The translations under genes were made by a program, and so were the position numbers. Positions 1 through 9,229 of a DNA stretch of 64,000 nucleotides are shown piece after piece. How positions within the stretch are numbered: the first letter of the stretch is position 1; each line of letters opens with the position of its first letter. A model generated the notes under the pieces. It had not been told where the DNA came from, searched no databases, and saw only the letters and a program-made list of their open reading frames with translations. Source of the DNA: Bradyrhizobium tropiciagri (lineage in GTDB: Bacteria; Pseudomonadota; Alphaproteobacteria; Rhizobiales; Xanthobacteraceae); assembly GCF_001189845.1 (NCBI RefSeq), contig NZ_LFLZ01000046.1, positions 1 through 64,000 on the forward strand, in the 5' to 3' direction.

Positions 1-1243
1 AGGCCGGCCCAGCTCCCTGGGTCGCGGTATAGACCGCGTAGAGCGACTGGCTTGCAGCCATGAACAGGCGGTTGCGCTTGGGGCCGCCGAAGGTGATGTT
101 GCCGCACACCTCGGGCAGCCGGATGCGGCCGAGCAGCTTGCCTTCCGGCGACCAGCACGTCACGCCGTTGTAGCCGACCGCGCGGCCGGCGTTGCTCGAG
201 CACCAGACATTGCCGTTGACGTCGCAGCGGATGCCGTCCGGTCCGCACTTCACGCCGTCGATCGTGAAGTCGCTGAACCGCTTGCCGTTGACAGGCTTGT
301 TGTCGGCGCCGACGTCAAACACGAAGACGTCACCCTTGCCGCCCGCGCCCGTGTCGCCCGGTCCCTTGCCGGTCGAGACGACGTAGAGCTTCTTGTAGTC
401 CGGCGAGAAGCAGATTCCGTTCGGGTCCGGCACCTGATCCTCGCTCACCACGAGATCGACGCGTCCGGACGGATCGATGCGATAGCAATTGGTCGGCAGC
501 TCACGCTTGGCCGGCACGAAGCCCGCCGGCTGGCCGATCCGGGGATTGAGCTTGCCGGCGGAATTGCCCGGTCCGCCCGCCGCGTCAGGCTCGCCCTCAT
601 AGAGCTGCCCGCCATAGGGCGGATCGGTGAACCAGTAGCTGCCGTCGGGATGGGCGACGATGTCGTTCGGCGAGTTCAGCCGCTTGCCGTTATAGGAATC
701 AGCCAGCACCGTCGCGGTGCCGTCATTCTCGTAGCGCGTCACGCGGCGGGTGAGATGCTCGCAGGACAGCTGGCGGCCCTGGAAGTCGAACGAATTGCCG
801 TTCGAGTAGTTCGACGGCATCCGGAACACGCTGACATGGCCATCATCCTCCGACCAGCGCATCTGCCGGTTGTTGGGGATGTCGCTCCAGAGGAGATAGC
901 GGCCCTGCGAGCTCCAGGCCGGGCCCTCCGCCCACAGCAGGCCGGTATGGAGGCGCTTGATCGAGGTGTTGGGCTGGGCCAGGTCGTTGAAGGACGGATC
1001 GACGGCGATGATGTCGGGGTCCCAGAAATAGGTGGTCGGCGCACCGCGCGGACTGAAGTCGCGCGGCGGGCTGGTGATGGTTGTCGGCGGCCCGACCGGC
1101 GCCGGCGCATTCTGGGCCAGCGCGCCACTGACGCCGGTTGCGGCAGCAGCCGCCCCCACCGCCAATCCCTGGACAAGTGTTCGTCGTGAAACGTTCGGAT
1201 CGCGCCGCTCTTCTGTTGGATTGCTCCGCGGTTGGCGTGTCAT
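1..1243 (-). CDS. Exported SMP-30/gluconolactonase-family protein (C-terminus cut by window edge)
   Basis: About 414 residues are visible and the 3' end lies outside the window. The start is the ATG at 1243, preceded by a strong GGGAGG ribosome site. Residues 19-25 (SRRTLVQ) followed by an Ala-rich hydrophobic stretch form a twin-arginine signal, so the protein is probably exported folded. The rest reads as a six-bladed propeller typical of SMP-30/LRE-like sugar lactonases, with segments such as GLLWAEGPAW, NSPNDIVAHPDG, DPNGICFSPD and GPDGIRCD, the acidic and Asn residues that bind the divalent metal in this family. The likely role is hydrolysis of a sugar lactone in the periplasm. The exact substrate is unknown. 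It stands alone, with a repeat-bearing gap behind it. Confidence 0.85.
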   Translation of the reverse strand, partial: MTRQPRSNPTEERRDPNVSRRTLVQGLAVGAAAAATGVSGALAQNAPAPVGPPTTITSPPRDFSPRGAPTTYFWDPDIIAVDPSFNDLAQPNTSIKRLHTGLLWAEGPAWSSQGRYLLWSDIPNNRQMRWSEDDGHVSVFRMPSNYSNGNSFDFQGRQLSCEHLTRRVTRYENDGTATVLADSYNGKRLNSPNDIVAHPDGSYWFTDPPYGGQLYEGEPDAAGGPGNSAGKLNPRIGQPAGFVPAKRELPTNCYRIDPSGRVDLVVSEDQVPDPNGICFSPDYKKLYVVSTGKGPGDTGAGGKGDVFVFDVGADNKPVNGKRFSDFTIDGVKCGPDGIRCDVNGNVWCSSNAGRAVGYNGVTCWSPEGKLLGRIRLPEVCGNITFGGPKRNRLFMAASQSLYAVYTATQGAGPA

Positions 1244-1419
1244 CGCATCCTCCCACTCTGTTGACCGGCCGTTGATCCGGCCTGGCGCGCGGGAGGTTAG
1301 ACTGCTCGCCCCGAGGTTGCGAGTGACGGTTTTTCATCCCCGCGGGCGGAAATTTCACATTGTTGTGGTGCACGCCATCGTGCGGAGCGCGCTAATGCGC
1401 GGCAAGGCGACGTCCTTCA

Positions 1420-1555
1420 CCTCGCCCCGCTTGCGGGGAGAGGTCGGATTGCATCGTCAGATGCAATCCGGGTGAGGGGGTACAGGTCTCACGACGGTCA
1501 CAACTCGCGGAGACGGCCCCTCACCCGACCCTCTCCCCGCAAGAGCGGGGCGAGG
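1420..1555. repeat. Palindromic intergenic repeat, family A (CTCGCCCCGC type)
   Basis: The left arm begins CTCGCCCCGCTTGCGGGGAG and the right arm ends CTCCCCGCAAGAGCGGGG, so the element folds into a long hairpin. The internal segment GATTGCATC..GATGCAATC is a second small palindrome. A close copy lies at 54499-54641. It fills most of the gap 1244-1567, in which no gene is seen. Confidence 0.85.
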
Positions 1556-1567
1556 AAGAAGAAAGAG

Positions 1568-2191
1568 CTAATCCGGCCGGATCATCTCGAACATGTTTTC
1601 CGGCTTGATCTCGAAATAGTCACCTCTCCGCCCGGCGCGGACGATCGGGTGCGCGAGACCGGTCTGGTAGACGCCGTCCTTGATGAAGGCCTTGTCGATG
1701 TGGACGGCGACGACCTCGCCGAGCGTCAGCCAGGCCTCGGCCTTCTTGCCGTCGGCGCCCTGGAGCTGAATGATCTGGCTCACCTTGCATTCGAAGGAGA
1801 CCGGGCTTTCGGCAACGCGCGGCACGTTGACAAGCTTGCCGGGTACCTGCGTCAGCCCTGCGAGCTTGAACTCGTCGACATCGCGCGCGACATGCGCCGC
1901 GGTCGCATTCATGTGCTTGGCGAGATCCATCGTCGCCAGGTTCCAGACGAACTCGCCGGTGTCCTGAATGTTGGCGACACTGTCCTTCCAGTTGGTGGAG
2001 GAGAAGCCGATGATCGGCGGCACGTAGCAGAAGGCGTTGAAGAAGCTGTAGGGCGCGAGGTTGACGTTGCCGCCCTTGTCGCGCGAGGCGATCCAGCCGA
2101 TCGGCCGCGGCGCCACGATGGCATTGAACGGATCATGCTTCAGGCCGTGGCCGTTCTTCGGCTCGTAGAAATGCAGGTCTTTCTCGGTCAC
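1568..2191 (-). CDS. Flavin reductase-like domain protein (FMN-binding)
   Basis: A 207-residue protein of the flavin reductase/FMN-binding split-barrel family. The N-terminal part carries the family pattern: FNAIVAPRPIGWIASRD, then NLAPYSFFNAFCYVPPIIGFSS, the loop that holds FMN, then a stretch ending SPVSFECKV. These proteins reduce or carry FMN for partner oxygenases, or act on small molecules themselves. The GTG at 2191 is preferred because GAAGGG lies just upstream and the longer ATG start at 2248 would fall inside a palindromic repeat. No partner oxygenase is adjacent, so the physiological role is open. Confidence 0.8.
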   Translation of the reverse strand: MTEKDLHFYEPKNGHGLKHDPFNAIVAPRPIGWIASRDKGGNVNLAPYSFFNAFCYVPPIIGFSSTNWKDSVANIQDTGEFVWNLATMDLAKHMNATAAHVARDVDEFKLAGLTQVPGKLVNVPRVAESPVSFECKVSQIIQLQGADGKKAEAWLTLGEVVAVHIDKAFIKDGVYQTGLAHPIVRAGRRGDYFEIKPENMFEMIRPD

Positions 2192-2205
2192 GGCACAGCC
2201 CTTCG

Positions 2206-2291
2206 GTAGCCCGGATGGAGCGCAGCGCAATCCGGGGCGATCTCGCAAGCGGATCGAATACCCGGATTACGCTGCGCTCCATCCGGGCTAC
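2206..2291. repeat. Palindromic intergenic repeat, family B (GTAGCCCGGATGGAG type)
   Basis: Starts GTAGCCCGGATGGAGCGCAG and ends with its near-exact reverse complement CTGCGCTCCATCCGGGCTAC, making a long hairpin. A second copy lies at 7483-7553. Both are outside coding sequence. Confidence 0.85.
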
Positions 2292-2351
2292 AACGTCCGC
2301 TTCGCTCGCTATGACGGGAGAGTCAATTGACGAAAACGTCAGCCCTGGCGC

Positions 2352-2960
2352 TCAATGGGCGCGGGCGCGCGGCGACAGGCCGGCGATGACGAAATCGATC
2401 ATCTGGTCGATGGTCGGGCCCGGCTTGGTAGCGCATTGGGCGATCATCTGCGGGTGGAAGAACCGCATCATCGCCGTGCAGGCGCACAGCGCGGCGACCT
2501 CGAGATCCTCGACCTCGAATTCGCCCGAGGCCACACCTTGCGCGATCACCTCGCCGATGATCTGGCCGATCAGCTCCATATGGGCGACGCAGACCTCCCA
2601 GTCCTCCTGCATCGCGATCTCGACCATCTCGTGCAGCTTGGAATCACCGACATAACGCTCGGTGTTCATCCGATTGATCGTGGTCATCATCTGGCGCAGG
2701 CGCGTCGCCGCCGGCCCTTCGGATCGCGCGATCCGCTGCGCCTCGATCTCGACCTCGCCCATCAGGCCGCGCGCCACGCCTTCGTGGATCGACTTCTTCG
2801 AATCGAAGAAGCGGTACACGTTGGCGGGGCTCATCCGCAGCTCTTTGGCGATGTCGGCGACCGTGGTCTTCTGGTAGCCGATCTGCCGGAACAAGCGCTC
2901 CGCCACCACGAGAATCCGTTCGCGGGTGTCGGTTTCGCTATGTTCCGAAATCAGTGTCAT
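2352..2960 (-). CDS. TetR/AcrR-family regulator of the adjacent RND pump
   Basis: A 202-residue TetR-type repressor. The N-terminal helix-turn-helix is clear (TTVADIAKELRMSPANVY, about residues 32-49), followed by an all-helical ligand domain. The ATG at 2960 is chosen. A TTG at 2981, directly after the pump's stop codon, is an alternative start. It is the last gene of an adaptor-pump-regulator operon, an arrangement in which the regulator usually represses its own pump. The inverted repeat at 7395-7420, upstream of the adaptor gene, is the candidate operator. The inducer is unknown. Confidence 0.85.
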   Translation of the reverse strand: MTLISEHSETDTRERILVVAERLFRQIGYQKTTVADIAKELRMSPANVYRFFDSKKSIHEGVARGLMGEVEIEAQRIARSEGPAATRLRQMMTTINRMNTERYVGDSKLHEMVEIAMQEDWEVCVAHMELIGQIIGEVIAQGVASGEFEVEDLEVAALCACTAMMRFFHPQMIAQCATKPGPTIDQMIDFVIAGLSPRARAH

Positions 2961-2981
2961 GTTGGCCTGCTCAATCTTCAA

Positions 2982-5900
2982 TTATTCGGCCGCCTCAGCA
3001 AGTGGAAATGCGAGTTGTCCTTTTCCCGCATGCTGCGGCGCAGTATCGGTCTGCTCGGGACCGCTCTCCTCAAGGGTCTTGCGGAACCAGAGGGCGTAAA
3101 GGCCCGGCAGATACAGCAAGGTCAGGAAAGTCGCAACAAACAAACCGCCCATGATGGTGATCGCCATCGGGCCCCAGAACGCCGAGCGCGACAGCGGGAT
3201 CATGGCAAGGATGGCGGCGAGCGCGGTCAGAACCACCGGCCGGGCGCGCCGGACGGTGGCCTCGACGATCGCCTCCCGCCGGGTCAGGCCGGACGCCACG
3301 TCGCTCTCGATCTGATCGACCAGGATCACGGTGTTGCGCATGATCATGCCGGCGAGCGCGATCAGGCCGAGCAGCGCCACGAAGCCGAACGGCTGGTTGG
3401 CGACGTTGAGCCCGAGCGAGGCGCCGACGATGCCGAGCGGCGCGGTCAGGAACACCAGGGTCAGGCGCGAGAAGCTCTGCAGCTGGAACATCAGCAGCGT
3501 CAGCATCACCATCACCATCACGGGGAAGAGGATGAAGATCGACGCATTGCCCTTGGCGGACTCCTCGAACGCTCCGCCCGGCTCGATCCGGTAGGCCGGC
3601 TCGAGATGGGCCTGGATATCCTTGAGCTTCGGCGCGATCTGGTTGGTGACGTCGGGCGCCTGCACGCCGTCGACGACATCCGAGCGCACCGTGATCGCCA
3701 TGTCGCGGTTGCGCCGCCACAGGATCGGCTCCTCATGCGCATATTCGATTTTTGCAATTTGCTGCAGCGGGACCGCCACACCATTGCGTGACGTGATGGT
3801 GAGGTCGCCGACCCGGCCGAGATCGAGCCGTTCGGACTGGACCGCACGGGCGACCACGCCGACCTTCTCGATACCGTCGCGGATCGTGGTGACCGGCGCG
3901 CCCGAGATCAGCATCGCCAGCGCCTGCGAGACATCCTGCGGGGTCAGGCCGAGCGCGCGCGCCCGATCCTGGTCGACGGCGAGCTTCAGATAGGGCGACT
4001 GCTCGTTCCAGTCGAGCTGGACGTCCTTGACGTTCTTGTTCTGGCGCATGATGTCGCGAACCTGGTAGGCGATGTCGCGCACCTTGTTGGCGTCAGGCCC
4101 GATCACGCGGAACTGGACCGGGAAGCCGACCGGCGGACCGAAGTTGAAGCGGTCGACCCGGACCCGCGCCTCGTTCAGCGCGCCGTCGGCGGCGGCCTGC
4201 TCGATCTTGGCCTTGACGCGCTCGCGCGCCTCGACGTTCTTGGCAAGGATCACGATCTCGGCGAAGGCCTCGTTCGGCAACTGCGGGTTGAGGCCGAGCC
4301 AGAAGCGCGGCGAGCCCTGGCCGACGTAAGCCGTGTAGGTCGCAATGTCCTCATCGCCCTTCAAGAGCCCCTCGGCCTGCTTCACTGCCTTCTCGGTGAC
4401 GTTGAAGGCGGTGCCCTCGGGCAAACGGAGCTGCAGGAACAGCTCGGGCCGCTCCGACAGCGGGAAGAACTGCTGCTGGACGTGGCCGAAGCCGACGATC
4501 GCGGCGACGAACACGCCGACGGTCGCCGCCACCACCTTGATGCGGTGATCGACGCACCACTGCACGACGCTGCGCAGGCCACGATACATCCGCGTCTCGT
4601 AGATCGCGTGCGGATCGTGGTTCTGGTGCACCTTGATGTTCGGCAACAGCTTGACGCCGATATAGGGCGTGAAGATCACCGCGACGAACCAGGAGGCGAC
4701 CAGCGCGATCGCCACGATCCAGAAGATGCCGCCGGCGTATTCGCCGACCGCCGAATTGGCAAAGCCGATGGGGAGGAAGCCAGCGGCCGTGACCAGCGTC
4801 CCCGTGAGCATCGGAAACGCAGTAGATTCCCAAGCAAAGGACGCCGCCTTCATGCGGTCCCAGCCCTGTTCCATTTTCACCACCATCATCTCGACCGCGA
4901 TGATGGCGTCGTCGACCAGGAGGCCGAGCGCGATGATCAGCGCGCCGAGCGTGATGCGGTGCAGGTCGAGCGACATCGCGTTCATCACGATGAAGACGAT
5001 GCCGAGCACCAGTGGCACCGACAGCGCCACCACGATGCCGGTGCGCCAGCCGAGCGCGACAAAGGAGACGAACAGCACGATCGCGAGCGCCTCGACAAAG
5101 GAGTGCACGAACTCGCCGACGGCGTGCTCGACCACCTTGGGCTGGTCGGCGATCTGCTTGATATCGATGCCCTGCGGCACCGCCTTCATGAACTCGGCGG
5201 TCGCCTGCTGCACTTCCTTGCCGAGCTCGAGGATGTTGGCGCCCTTGGCAGTGACGACGCCGATGCCGAGCGCCGGTTTGCCTTCCTGGCGGACCTTGAA
5301 GGTCGGCGGATCGACATAGCCGTGGCTGACGGTTGCGATATCGCCGAGCCGGAACACGCGGCCGTTGCTTTCGACCGGCGTCTCGGCAACGGCCTTGACG
5401 CCGTCAAGCGCACCGGTGACGCGCAGCGGCACACGCTGCGACGAGGTCTCGACGGTGCCGGCCGGCGTGACGTTGTTCTGTTTGGCGAGAGAGTCGAACA
5501 GCGCCTGCGGCGTAATGCCGAGCGTCGCGAGCTTGGCATGCGAGAATTCGACGAAGATGCGTTCGTCCTGGATGCCGTAAAGATCGATCTTGGTGACGCC
5601 AGGCACCTTCAAGAGGCGCTGGCGAAAACCTTCCGCGACCTTCTTGAGCTGCGCATAGTTTGCGCCGTCGCCGGTCATCATATAGAGGATCGAATCGACG
5701 TCGGAGAATTCGTCGTTGACCACAGGACCGAGAATGCCGGAGGGCAGCTCGCCCTGCACGTCGACCAGCTTCTTGCGCAAGAGATAGAAGAGATAGGGCA
5801 CGTCCTTCGGCGAGGTCGAATCCTTGAAGGAGACCTGCATCGCCGTGAAGCCCGGCTTGGAATAGGTCTGCACCTTGTCGAAGAACGGCAGCTCCTGCAG

Positions 5901-6119
5901 CTTCTTCTCGATCGGATCGGCGACCTGCATCTGCATTTCCTGCGAGGTCGCGCCCGGCCACATCACCGAGACGTTCACCACCTTGACGGTGAAGAACGGA
6001 TCCTCGGCACGGCCGAGCTTCTCATAGGAGAAGAAGCCGGCGGCGCCGAGGATGATCATCAGGAACAGCACCAGCGTCGGATGGCTGACCGCCCAGGCAG
6101 AAAGGTTGAAGCGCTTCAT
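2982..6119 (-). CDS. RND-family efflux pump, inner-membrane permease
   Basis: A 1045-residue resistance-nodulation-division transporter of the AcrB/MexB superfamily. The first membrane helix follows MKRFNLSAW, and two large periplasmic loops (starting near residues 35 and 560) alternate with clusters of membrane helices. The proton-relay aspartate pair of helix 4 is present in LGLLVDDAIIAVE, about residues 403-404. The start at 6119 is backed by GGAGAG. A longer start at 6137 exists but lacks this support. Sequence such as MQVSFKDSTSPKDVPYLFYLLRKK suggests the small-molecule exporter branch rather than heavy-metal exporters. It works with the periplasmic adaptor encoded upstream. No outer-membrane channel gene is adjacent, so it probably borrows a TolC-like protein. 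Confidence 0.93.
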   Translation of the reverse strand: MKRFNLSAWAVSHPTLVLFLMIILGAAGFFSYEKLGRAEDPFFTVKVVNVSVMWPGATSQEMQMQVADPIEKKLQELPFFDKVQTYSKPGFTAMQVSFKDSTSPKDVPYLFYLLRKKLVDVQGELPSGILGPVVNDEFSDVDSILYMMTGDGANYAQLKKVAEGFRQRLLKVPGVTKIDLYGIQDERIFVEFSHAKLATLGITPQALFDSLAKQNNVTPAGTVETSSQRVPLRVTGALDGVKAVAETPVESNGRVFRLGDIATVSHGYVDPPTFKVRQEGKPALGIGVVTAKGANILELGKEVQQATAEFMKAVPQGIDIKQIADQPKVVEHAVGEFVHSFVEALAIVLFVSFVALGWRTGIVVALSVPLVLGIVFIVMNAMSLDLHRITLGALIIALGLLVDDAIIAVEMMVVKMEQGWDRMKAASFAWESTAFPMLTGTLVTAAGFLPIGFANSAVGEYAGGIFWIVAIALVASWFVAVIFTPYIGVKLLPNIKVHQNHDPHAIYETRMYRGLRSVVQWCVDHRIKVVAATVGVFVAAIVGFGHVQQQFFPLSERPELFLQLRLPEGTAFNVTEKAVKQAEGLLKGDEDIATYTAYVGQGSPRFWLGLNPQLPNEAFAEIVILAKNVEARERVKAKIEQAAADGALNEARVRVDRFNFGPPVGFPVQFRVIGPDANKVRDIAYQVRDIMRQNKNVKDVQLDWNEQSPYLKLAVDQDRARALGLTPQDVSQALAMLISGAPVTTIRDGIEKVGVVARAVQSERLDLGRVGDLTITSRNGVAVPLQQIAKIEYAHEEPILWRRNRDMAITVRSDVVDGVQAPDVTNQIAPKLKDIQAHLEPAYRIEPGGAFEESAKGNASIFILFPVMVMVMLTLLMFQLQSFSRLTLVFLTAPLGIVGASLGLNVANQPFGFVALLGLIALAGMIMRNTVILVDQIESDVASGLTRREAIVEATVRRARPVVLTALAAILAMIPLSRSAFWGPMAITIMGGLFVATFLTLLYLPGLYALWFRKTLEESGPEQTDTAPQHAGKGQLAFPLAEAAE

Positions 6120-6154
6120 CGAACTCTCCAGGTCCAAATCGTCTCGACTTCAAT

Positions 6155-6235
6155 CGTCATTGCGAGCGAAGCGAAGCAATCCATTCTTCAGCGTGCGGCG
6201 ACGTGGATTGCTTCGTCGCTTCGCTCGCAATGGCG
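6155..6235. repeat. Palindromic repeat, family C (CGTCATTGCGAG type), inside the efflux operon
   Basis: Begins CGTCATTGCGAGCGAAGCGA and ends with the complementary TTCGCTCGCAATGGCG. Further copies lie at 9127-9213, 24049-24132 and 25795-25881. This copy sits between the adaptor and pump genes, so a transcript through the operon would carry a strong hairpin there. Confidence 0.85.
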
Positions 6236-6240
6236 CGGGA

Positions 6241-7347
6241 CTAGAACGACAGCGACGACACGACCCGCACCTTCTGGCTCGGATCGAGCTTCTGCACGCC
6301 GAGGGCGACCACCTTGGCGCCATCGTCGACGCCGCCGGAGATGACGACGTTGTTGCTCTCATAGGCCTTCACCTTGACCGGCTTCAGCGCGATGTCGCCC
6401 TTGTCGTCGACGATGTAGAGCGAGGGATCGCCGCCCTGGCTGTACAGCGCCGACAGCGGCAGCTTCGCCACCCGCTCGCTCGCCTTGTCGGCCAGGGTCA
6501 GCGTCGCGGTCATGCCGAGCGAGACGGCCTCGTCGGCATCCGGCAGCGAGAATTTCGCGAGATAGGTGCGGGTCGCGGGATCGGCCTGCGGCGCGACCTC
6601 GCGCAGCTTGGCGGCATAGGACTTCTTGGCATCCGTCCACAGCGTCACCGTGGCAACGCCCGACCTGGCCCGAGCAAGAAGCGTCTCTGGGATCGCGACG
6701 ACAGCTTCCTTCTCGCCAAGTCGGGCGACACGGATCGAAGCCTGGCCCGCGGCAACCACCTGGCCGGGCTCGATCATGGTCGCTGTGACGACACCCCGGG
6801 TGTCGGCCACCAGCGTTGCATAAGAGAGGGAGTTCTTGGTCAGCTCGACCGAGCGCTCGGCGCGGTTCAGCCGCGCCCGCGCTTCATCACCGGCCGCCTT
6901 GGCGGAATCGAGCGCCGCATCGGTGGTCCAGCCCTTGACTTTCAGGTCCTTGGCGCGCTGCTCGGCGGCCGCGGCCTGCGCCAGCACGCCGGTGGCGGCG
7001 TGGAATTCGGCCTCCGCCTGCTCGGCCTGCAGTTTCAGGTCGACCTCGTCGAGGGTGGCCAAGGGCTGGTCGACGTCGACTGTCTGTCCGACCTCGACCA
7101 GCCGCTTGGCCACCTTGCCGGCAACCCGAAAGCCCATATCGGCTTCGATACGCGGCTTGATGGTGCCGACAAAGCTGCGCTCAGGGGTTTCAGCTTCATA
7201 ATGGACGGTCGCCACCAGAACGGGGCGTCCCGGATCGGCGGTTTCGGCCGCCTTTTCGTTGCAGCCGGTCAGCGCGAACACCGCAAAAGCAAGCGATGCT
7301 CCCGTCAAGAGCCTGTAATAGCTCGAGAAAATTGAGCGGCGGAACAT
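6241..7347 (-). CDS. RND efflux periplasmic adaptor (membrane fusion protein), lipoprotein
   Basis: A 368-residue HlyD/AcrA-type adaptor linking the inner-membrane pump to an outer-membrane channel. The N-terminus is a lipoprotein signal, with lipobox FALTGC and the lipidated cysteine at about residue 29. Next come the lipoyl half-motif (GFRVAGKVAKRLVEVGQTVDVDQPL), an Ala-rich coiled-coil hairpin (about 100-170), the second lipoyl half and the beta-barrel and membrane-proximal domains. GGAGAA precedes the ATG at 7347. It is the first gene of the operon with the pump and TetR gene, and the dyad at 7395-7420 lies in its promoter region. Confidence 0.9.
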   Translation of the reverse strand: MFRRSIFSSYYRLLTGASLAFAVFALTGCNEKAAETADPGRPVLVATVHYEAETPERSFVGTIKPRIEADMGFRVAGKVAKRLVEVGQTVDVDQPLATLDEVDLKLQAEQAEAEFHAATGVLAQAAAAEQRAKDLKVKGWTTDAALDSAKAAGDEARARLNRAERSVELTKNSLSYATLVADTRGVVTATMIEPGQVVAAGQASIRVARLGEKEAVVAIPETLLARARSGVATVTLWTDAKKSYAAKLREVAPQADPATRTYLAKFSLPDADEAVSLGMTATLTLADKASERVAKLPLSALYSQGGDPSLYIVDDKGDIALKPVKVKAYESNNVVISGGVDDGAKVVALGVQKLDPSQKVRVVSSLSF

Positions 7348-7394
7348 CTGAATTCTCCATCGGGCTGACGACTGATGAAGAGTATCGATTTATC

Positions 7395-7420
7395 ACTGAT
7401 GAATGTCAATATTCGTCAGT
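7395..7420. promoter_or_regulatory. Candidate TetR operator upstream of the efflux operon
   Basis: An inverted repeat, ACTGATGAAT-6 bp-ATTCGTCAGT, with 9 of 10 arm positions matching. It lies 48 bp upstream of the adaptor ATG. A further half-site ACTGATGAA occurs at 7371, 24 bp from the left arm in the same orientation. Size and position suit a TetR-family dimer. The assignment to the regulator at 2352-2960 is inference. Confidence 0.6.
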
Positions 7421-7482
7421 AGTAACCTATTCGTGAGAATGGCCGTGAACGGGGACGGAAATGGCAATGTTTTGGGAAGCGG

Positions 7483-7553
7483 TAGCCCGGATGGAGCGGA
7501 GCGAAATCCGGGGCGGATCAAACCCCGGATTGCGCTTCGCTCCATCCGGGCTA
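7483..7553. repeat. Palindromic intergenic repeat, family B
   Basis: The arms GTAGCCCGGATGGAGCGGAG and its near reverse complement CTTCGCTCCATCCGGGCTA form a hairpin, matching the element at 2206-2291. Part of the gene-free stretch 7348-7671. Confidence 0.8.
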
Positions 7554-7565
7554 TGGGGTCAGATC

Positions 7566-7653
7566 GTAGGATGGGTGGAGCGCAGCGATACCCATCATCT
7601 CGCCGCGGACACCGAACGATGGGTTTCGCTTCGGCCTACCCATCCTGAGCTAC
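7566..7653. repeat. Palindromic intergenic repeat, family D (GTAGGATGGGTGGAG type)
   Basis: Starts GTAGGATGGGTGGAGCGCAG and ends GCCTACCCATCCTGAGCTAC. It differs from family B in its arms but has the same architecture. It lies 18 bp beyond the stop of the MFS gene and may act as a transcript end. Confidence 0.7.
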
Positions 7654-7671
7654 GCCACTACGCTGGTGCCG

Positions 7672-8997
7672 CTACTTCGCTTCCACGAACTCGGTCTTGG
7701 TCTCGTGGCTGCCGAGGAACACCAGTAGTCCCGCAGCGAGCGGCAGCAGCGACAATACCAATAGCCCGGTCGAGGTGCTGCCCGTCGCCTCCTTCACCCA
7801 GCCGATCAGATAGGGCCCGCCGAAGCCGGCGAGGTTGCCGATCGAGTTGATCAGCGCGATCGCGCCGGCGGCCGCGGTGCCGGACAGCCACGCGGTCGGC
7901 AGCGTCCAGAACACCGCGAAGGTGCAGAACACGCCGATCGCCGCGACCGTCAGCACGACCATGGTCATGGTCGGATCGGTGATGTAGCTGGAGACGGCGA
8001 GCGCCAGTGCGGTGAGCAAGAGCGGCGCGCCGACATGAAACACGCGCTCCCGCGTCGCATCGGAACGGCGCGCCCACAGGATCATCGCGACGGTGCCGAA
8101 CGCATAGGGGATCGCGGTGACGAAGCCGGTCTGCGCATTGGTCAGACCGAACGCCTTGACGATCTGCGGCAGCCAGAACTGCATGCCGTAGAGCGCGGCG
8201 ACGAAGCCGAAATAGATCGCGCTGAGCGCCAGCACCTTCGGCGAGGACAGTGCCTCGAACAGCGTGAAGTGCTTGGCCGCCTGCTTGGCCGCGACCTCGG
8301 CGTCGAGCTTCGCCTTTAGCCACGTCTTCTGCTCGGCCGAGAGCCAGTCGGCCTTCTCCGGCCGGTCGGTGAGGTAGAACCAGGTGACGATGCCGAGCAG
8401 CACCGAGGGGATGCCCTCGATGACGAACAGCCACTGCCAGCCCTTCAGCCCCATAACGCCGTCGAGGCCGAGCAGCAGGCCGGAGATCGGCGCGCCGATC
8501 GCGGTCGAAACCGGAACGGCGATCGCGAAGGCGGCGAGGAAGCGCGCGCGATACTCGGCCGGATACCAATAGGTGAGATAAAGGATGATGCCGGGGAAGA
8601 AGCCGGCCTCGGCGACGCCGAGGAAAAAGCGCAGCGCGTAGAAGCTGTGCTCGTCATAGACCGCCGCCATCAACGCCGAGAGGATCCCCCAGCTCACCAT
8701 GATGCGGGCGATCCACTTGCTGGCGCCGAACCGCTCCAGCGCCAGATTGCTCGGCACCTCGAAGACGAAATAGCCGATGAAGAAGATGCCGGCGCCAAAG
8801 GAGAATACCAGGGGCGAGAACTTCAGCTCGGCATTCATGGTGAGCGCCGCGAAGCTGAGATTGACGCGGTCGAGATAGGAGAAGAAGTAGGCCAGGATCA
8901 GGAACGGTATCAGCCGCCAGGAGATCGCGCGGATCGTCGACGTCTCGATCTCGCTGCGGGCGCCGCGATCGGGCGCGACGGTTGCGGTCTGGCTCAT
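7672..8997 (-). CDS. MFS transporter, anion:cation symporter (ACS) type
   Basis: A 441-residue major facilitator with about 12 membrane helices. The MFS signature lies between helices 2 and 3, and the phrase RLIPFLILAYFFSYLDRVNLSFAAL at the N-terminus is characteristic of the ACS family (permeases for phthalate, 4-hydroxyphenylacetate, tartrate and hexuronates). Other family segments are EAGFFPGIILYLTYWYPAEYR and GGPYLIGW. The start at 8997 is supported by GGGGGAAACAG. The gene is monocistronic. The substrate is probably an organic acid or aromatic acid anion, but nothing here fixes which. Confidence 0.88.
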   Translation of the reverse strand: MSQTATVAPDRGARSEIETSTIRAISWRLIPFLILAYFFSYLDRVNLSFAALTMNAELKFSPLVFSFGAGIFFIGYFVFEVPSNLALERFGASKWIARIMVSWGILSALMAAVYDEHSFYALRFFLGVAEAGFFPGIILYLTYWYPAEYRARFLAAFAIAVPVSTAIGAPISGLLLGLDGVMGLKGWQWLFVIEGIPSVLLGIVTWFYLTDRPEKADWLSAEQKTWLKAKLDAEVAAKQAAKHFTLFEALSSPKVLALSAIYFGFVAALYGMQFWLPQIVKAFGLTNAQTGFVTAIPYAFGTVAMILWARRSDATRERVFHVGAPLLLTALALAVSSYITDPTMTMVVLTVAAIGVFCTFAVFWTLPTAWLSGTAAAGAIALINSIGNLAGFGGPYLIGWVKEATGSTSTGLLVLSLLPLAAGLLVFLGSHETKTEFVEAK

Positions 8998-9126
8998 CTG
9001 TTTCCCCCAAAAGCTATTGCTTGCCTTGAGGATTATTGCGTGGCTCCGCCTTGGGCAATGGCAAAAACGCATGATGCACAGCGCTCAGCGGGCAACTTGC
9101 GAAGTCGTCGGCCGAACCACTCTTCC

Positions 9127-9213
9127 CGTCATTGCGAGGAGCGATAGCGACGAAGCAATCCATCGCTCGGCATACGCGGTGCCATGGATTGCTTCGCTTC
9201 GCTCGCAATGACG
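9127..9213. repeat. Palindromic intergenic repeat, family C
   Basis: Starts CGTCATTGCGAGGAGCGATA and ends TCGCTCGCAATGACG. It lies between the MFS and YcaQ-like genes. Confidence 0.85.
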
Positions 9214-9229
9214 GACGCGACAGTCAGCC

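Noticed and set aside
2355-3791. 478-residue plus-strand frame opposite TetR and RND genes
   Set aside because: It mirrors the RND gene, with a repetitive Arg/His/Asp composition and no recognisable feature.
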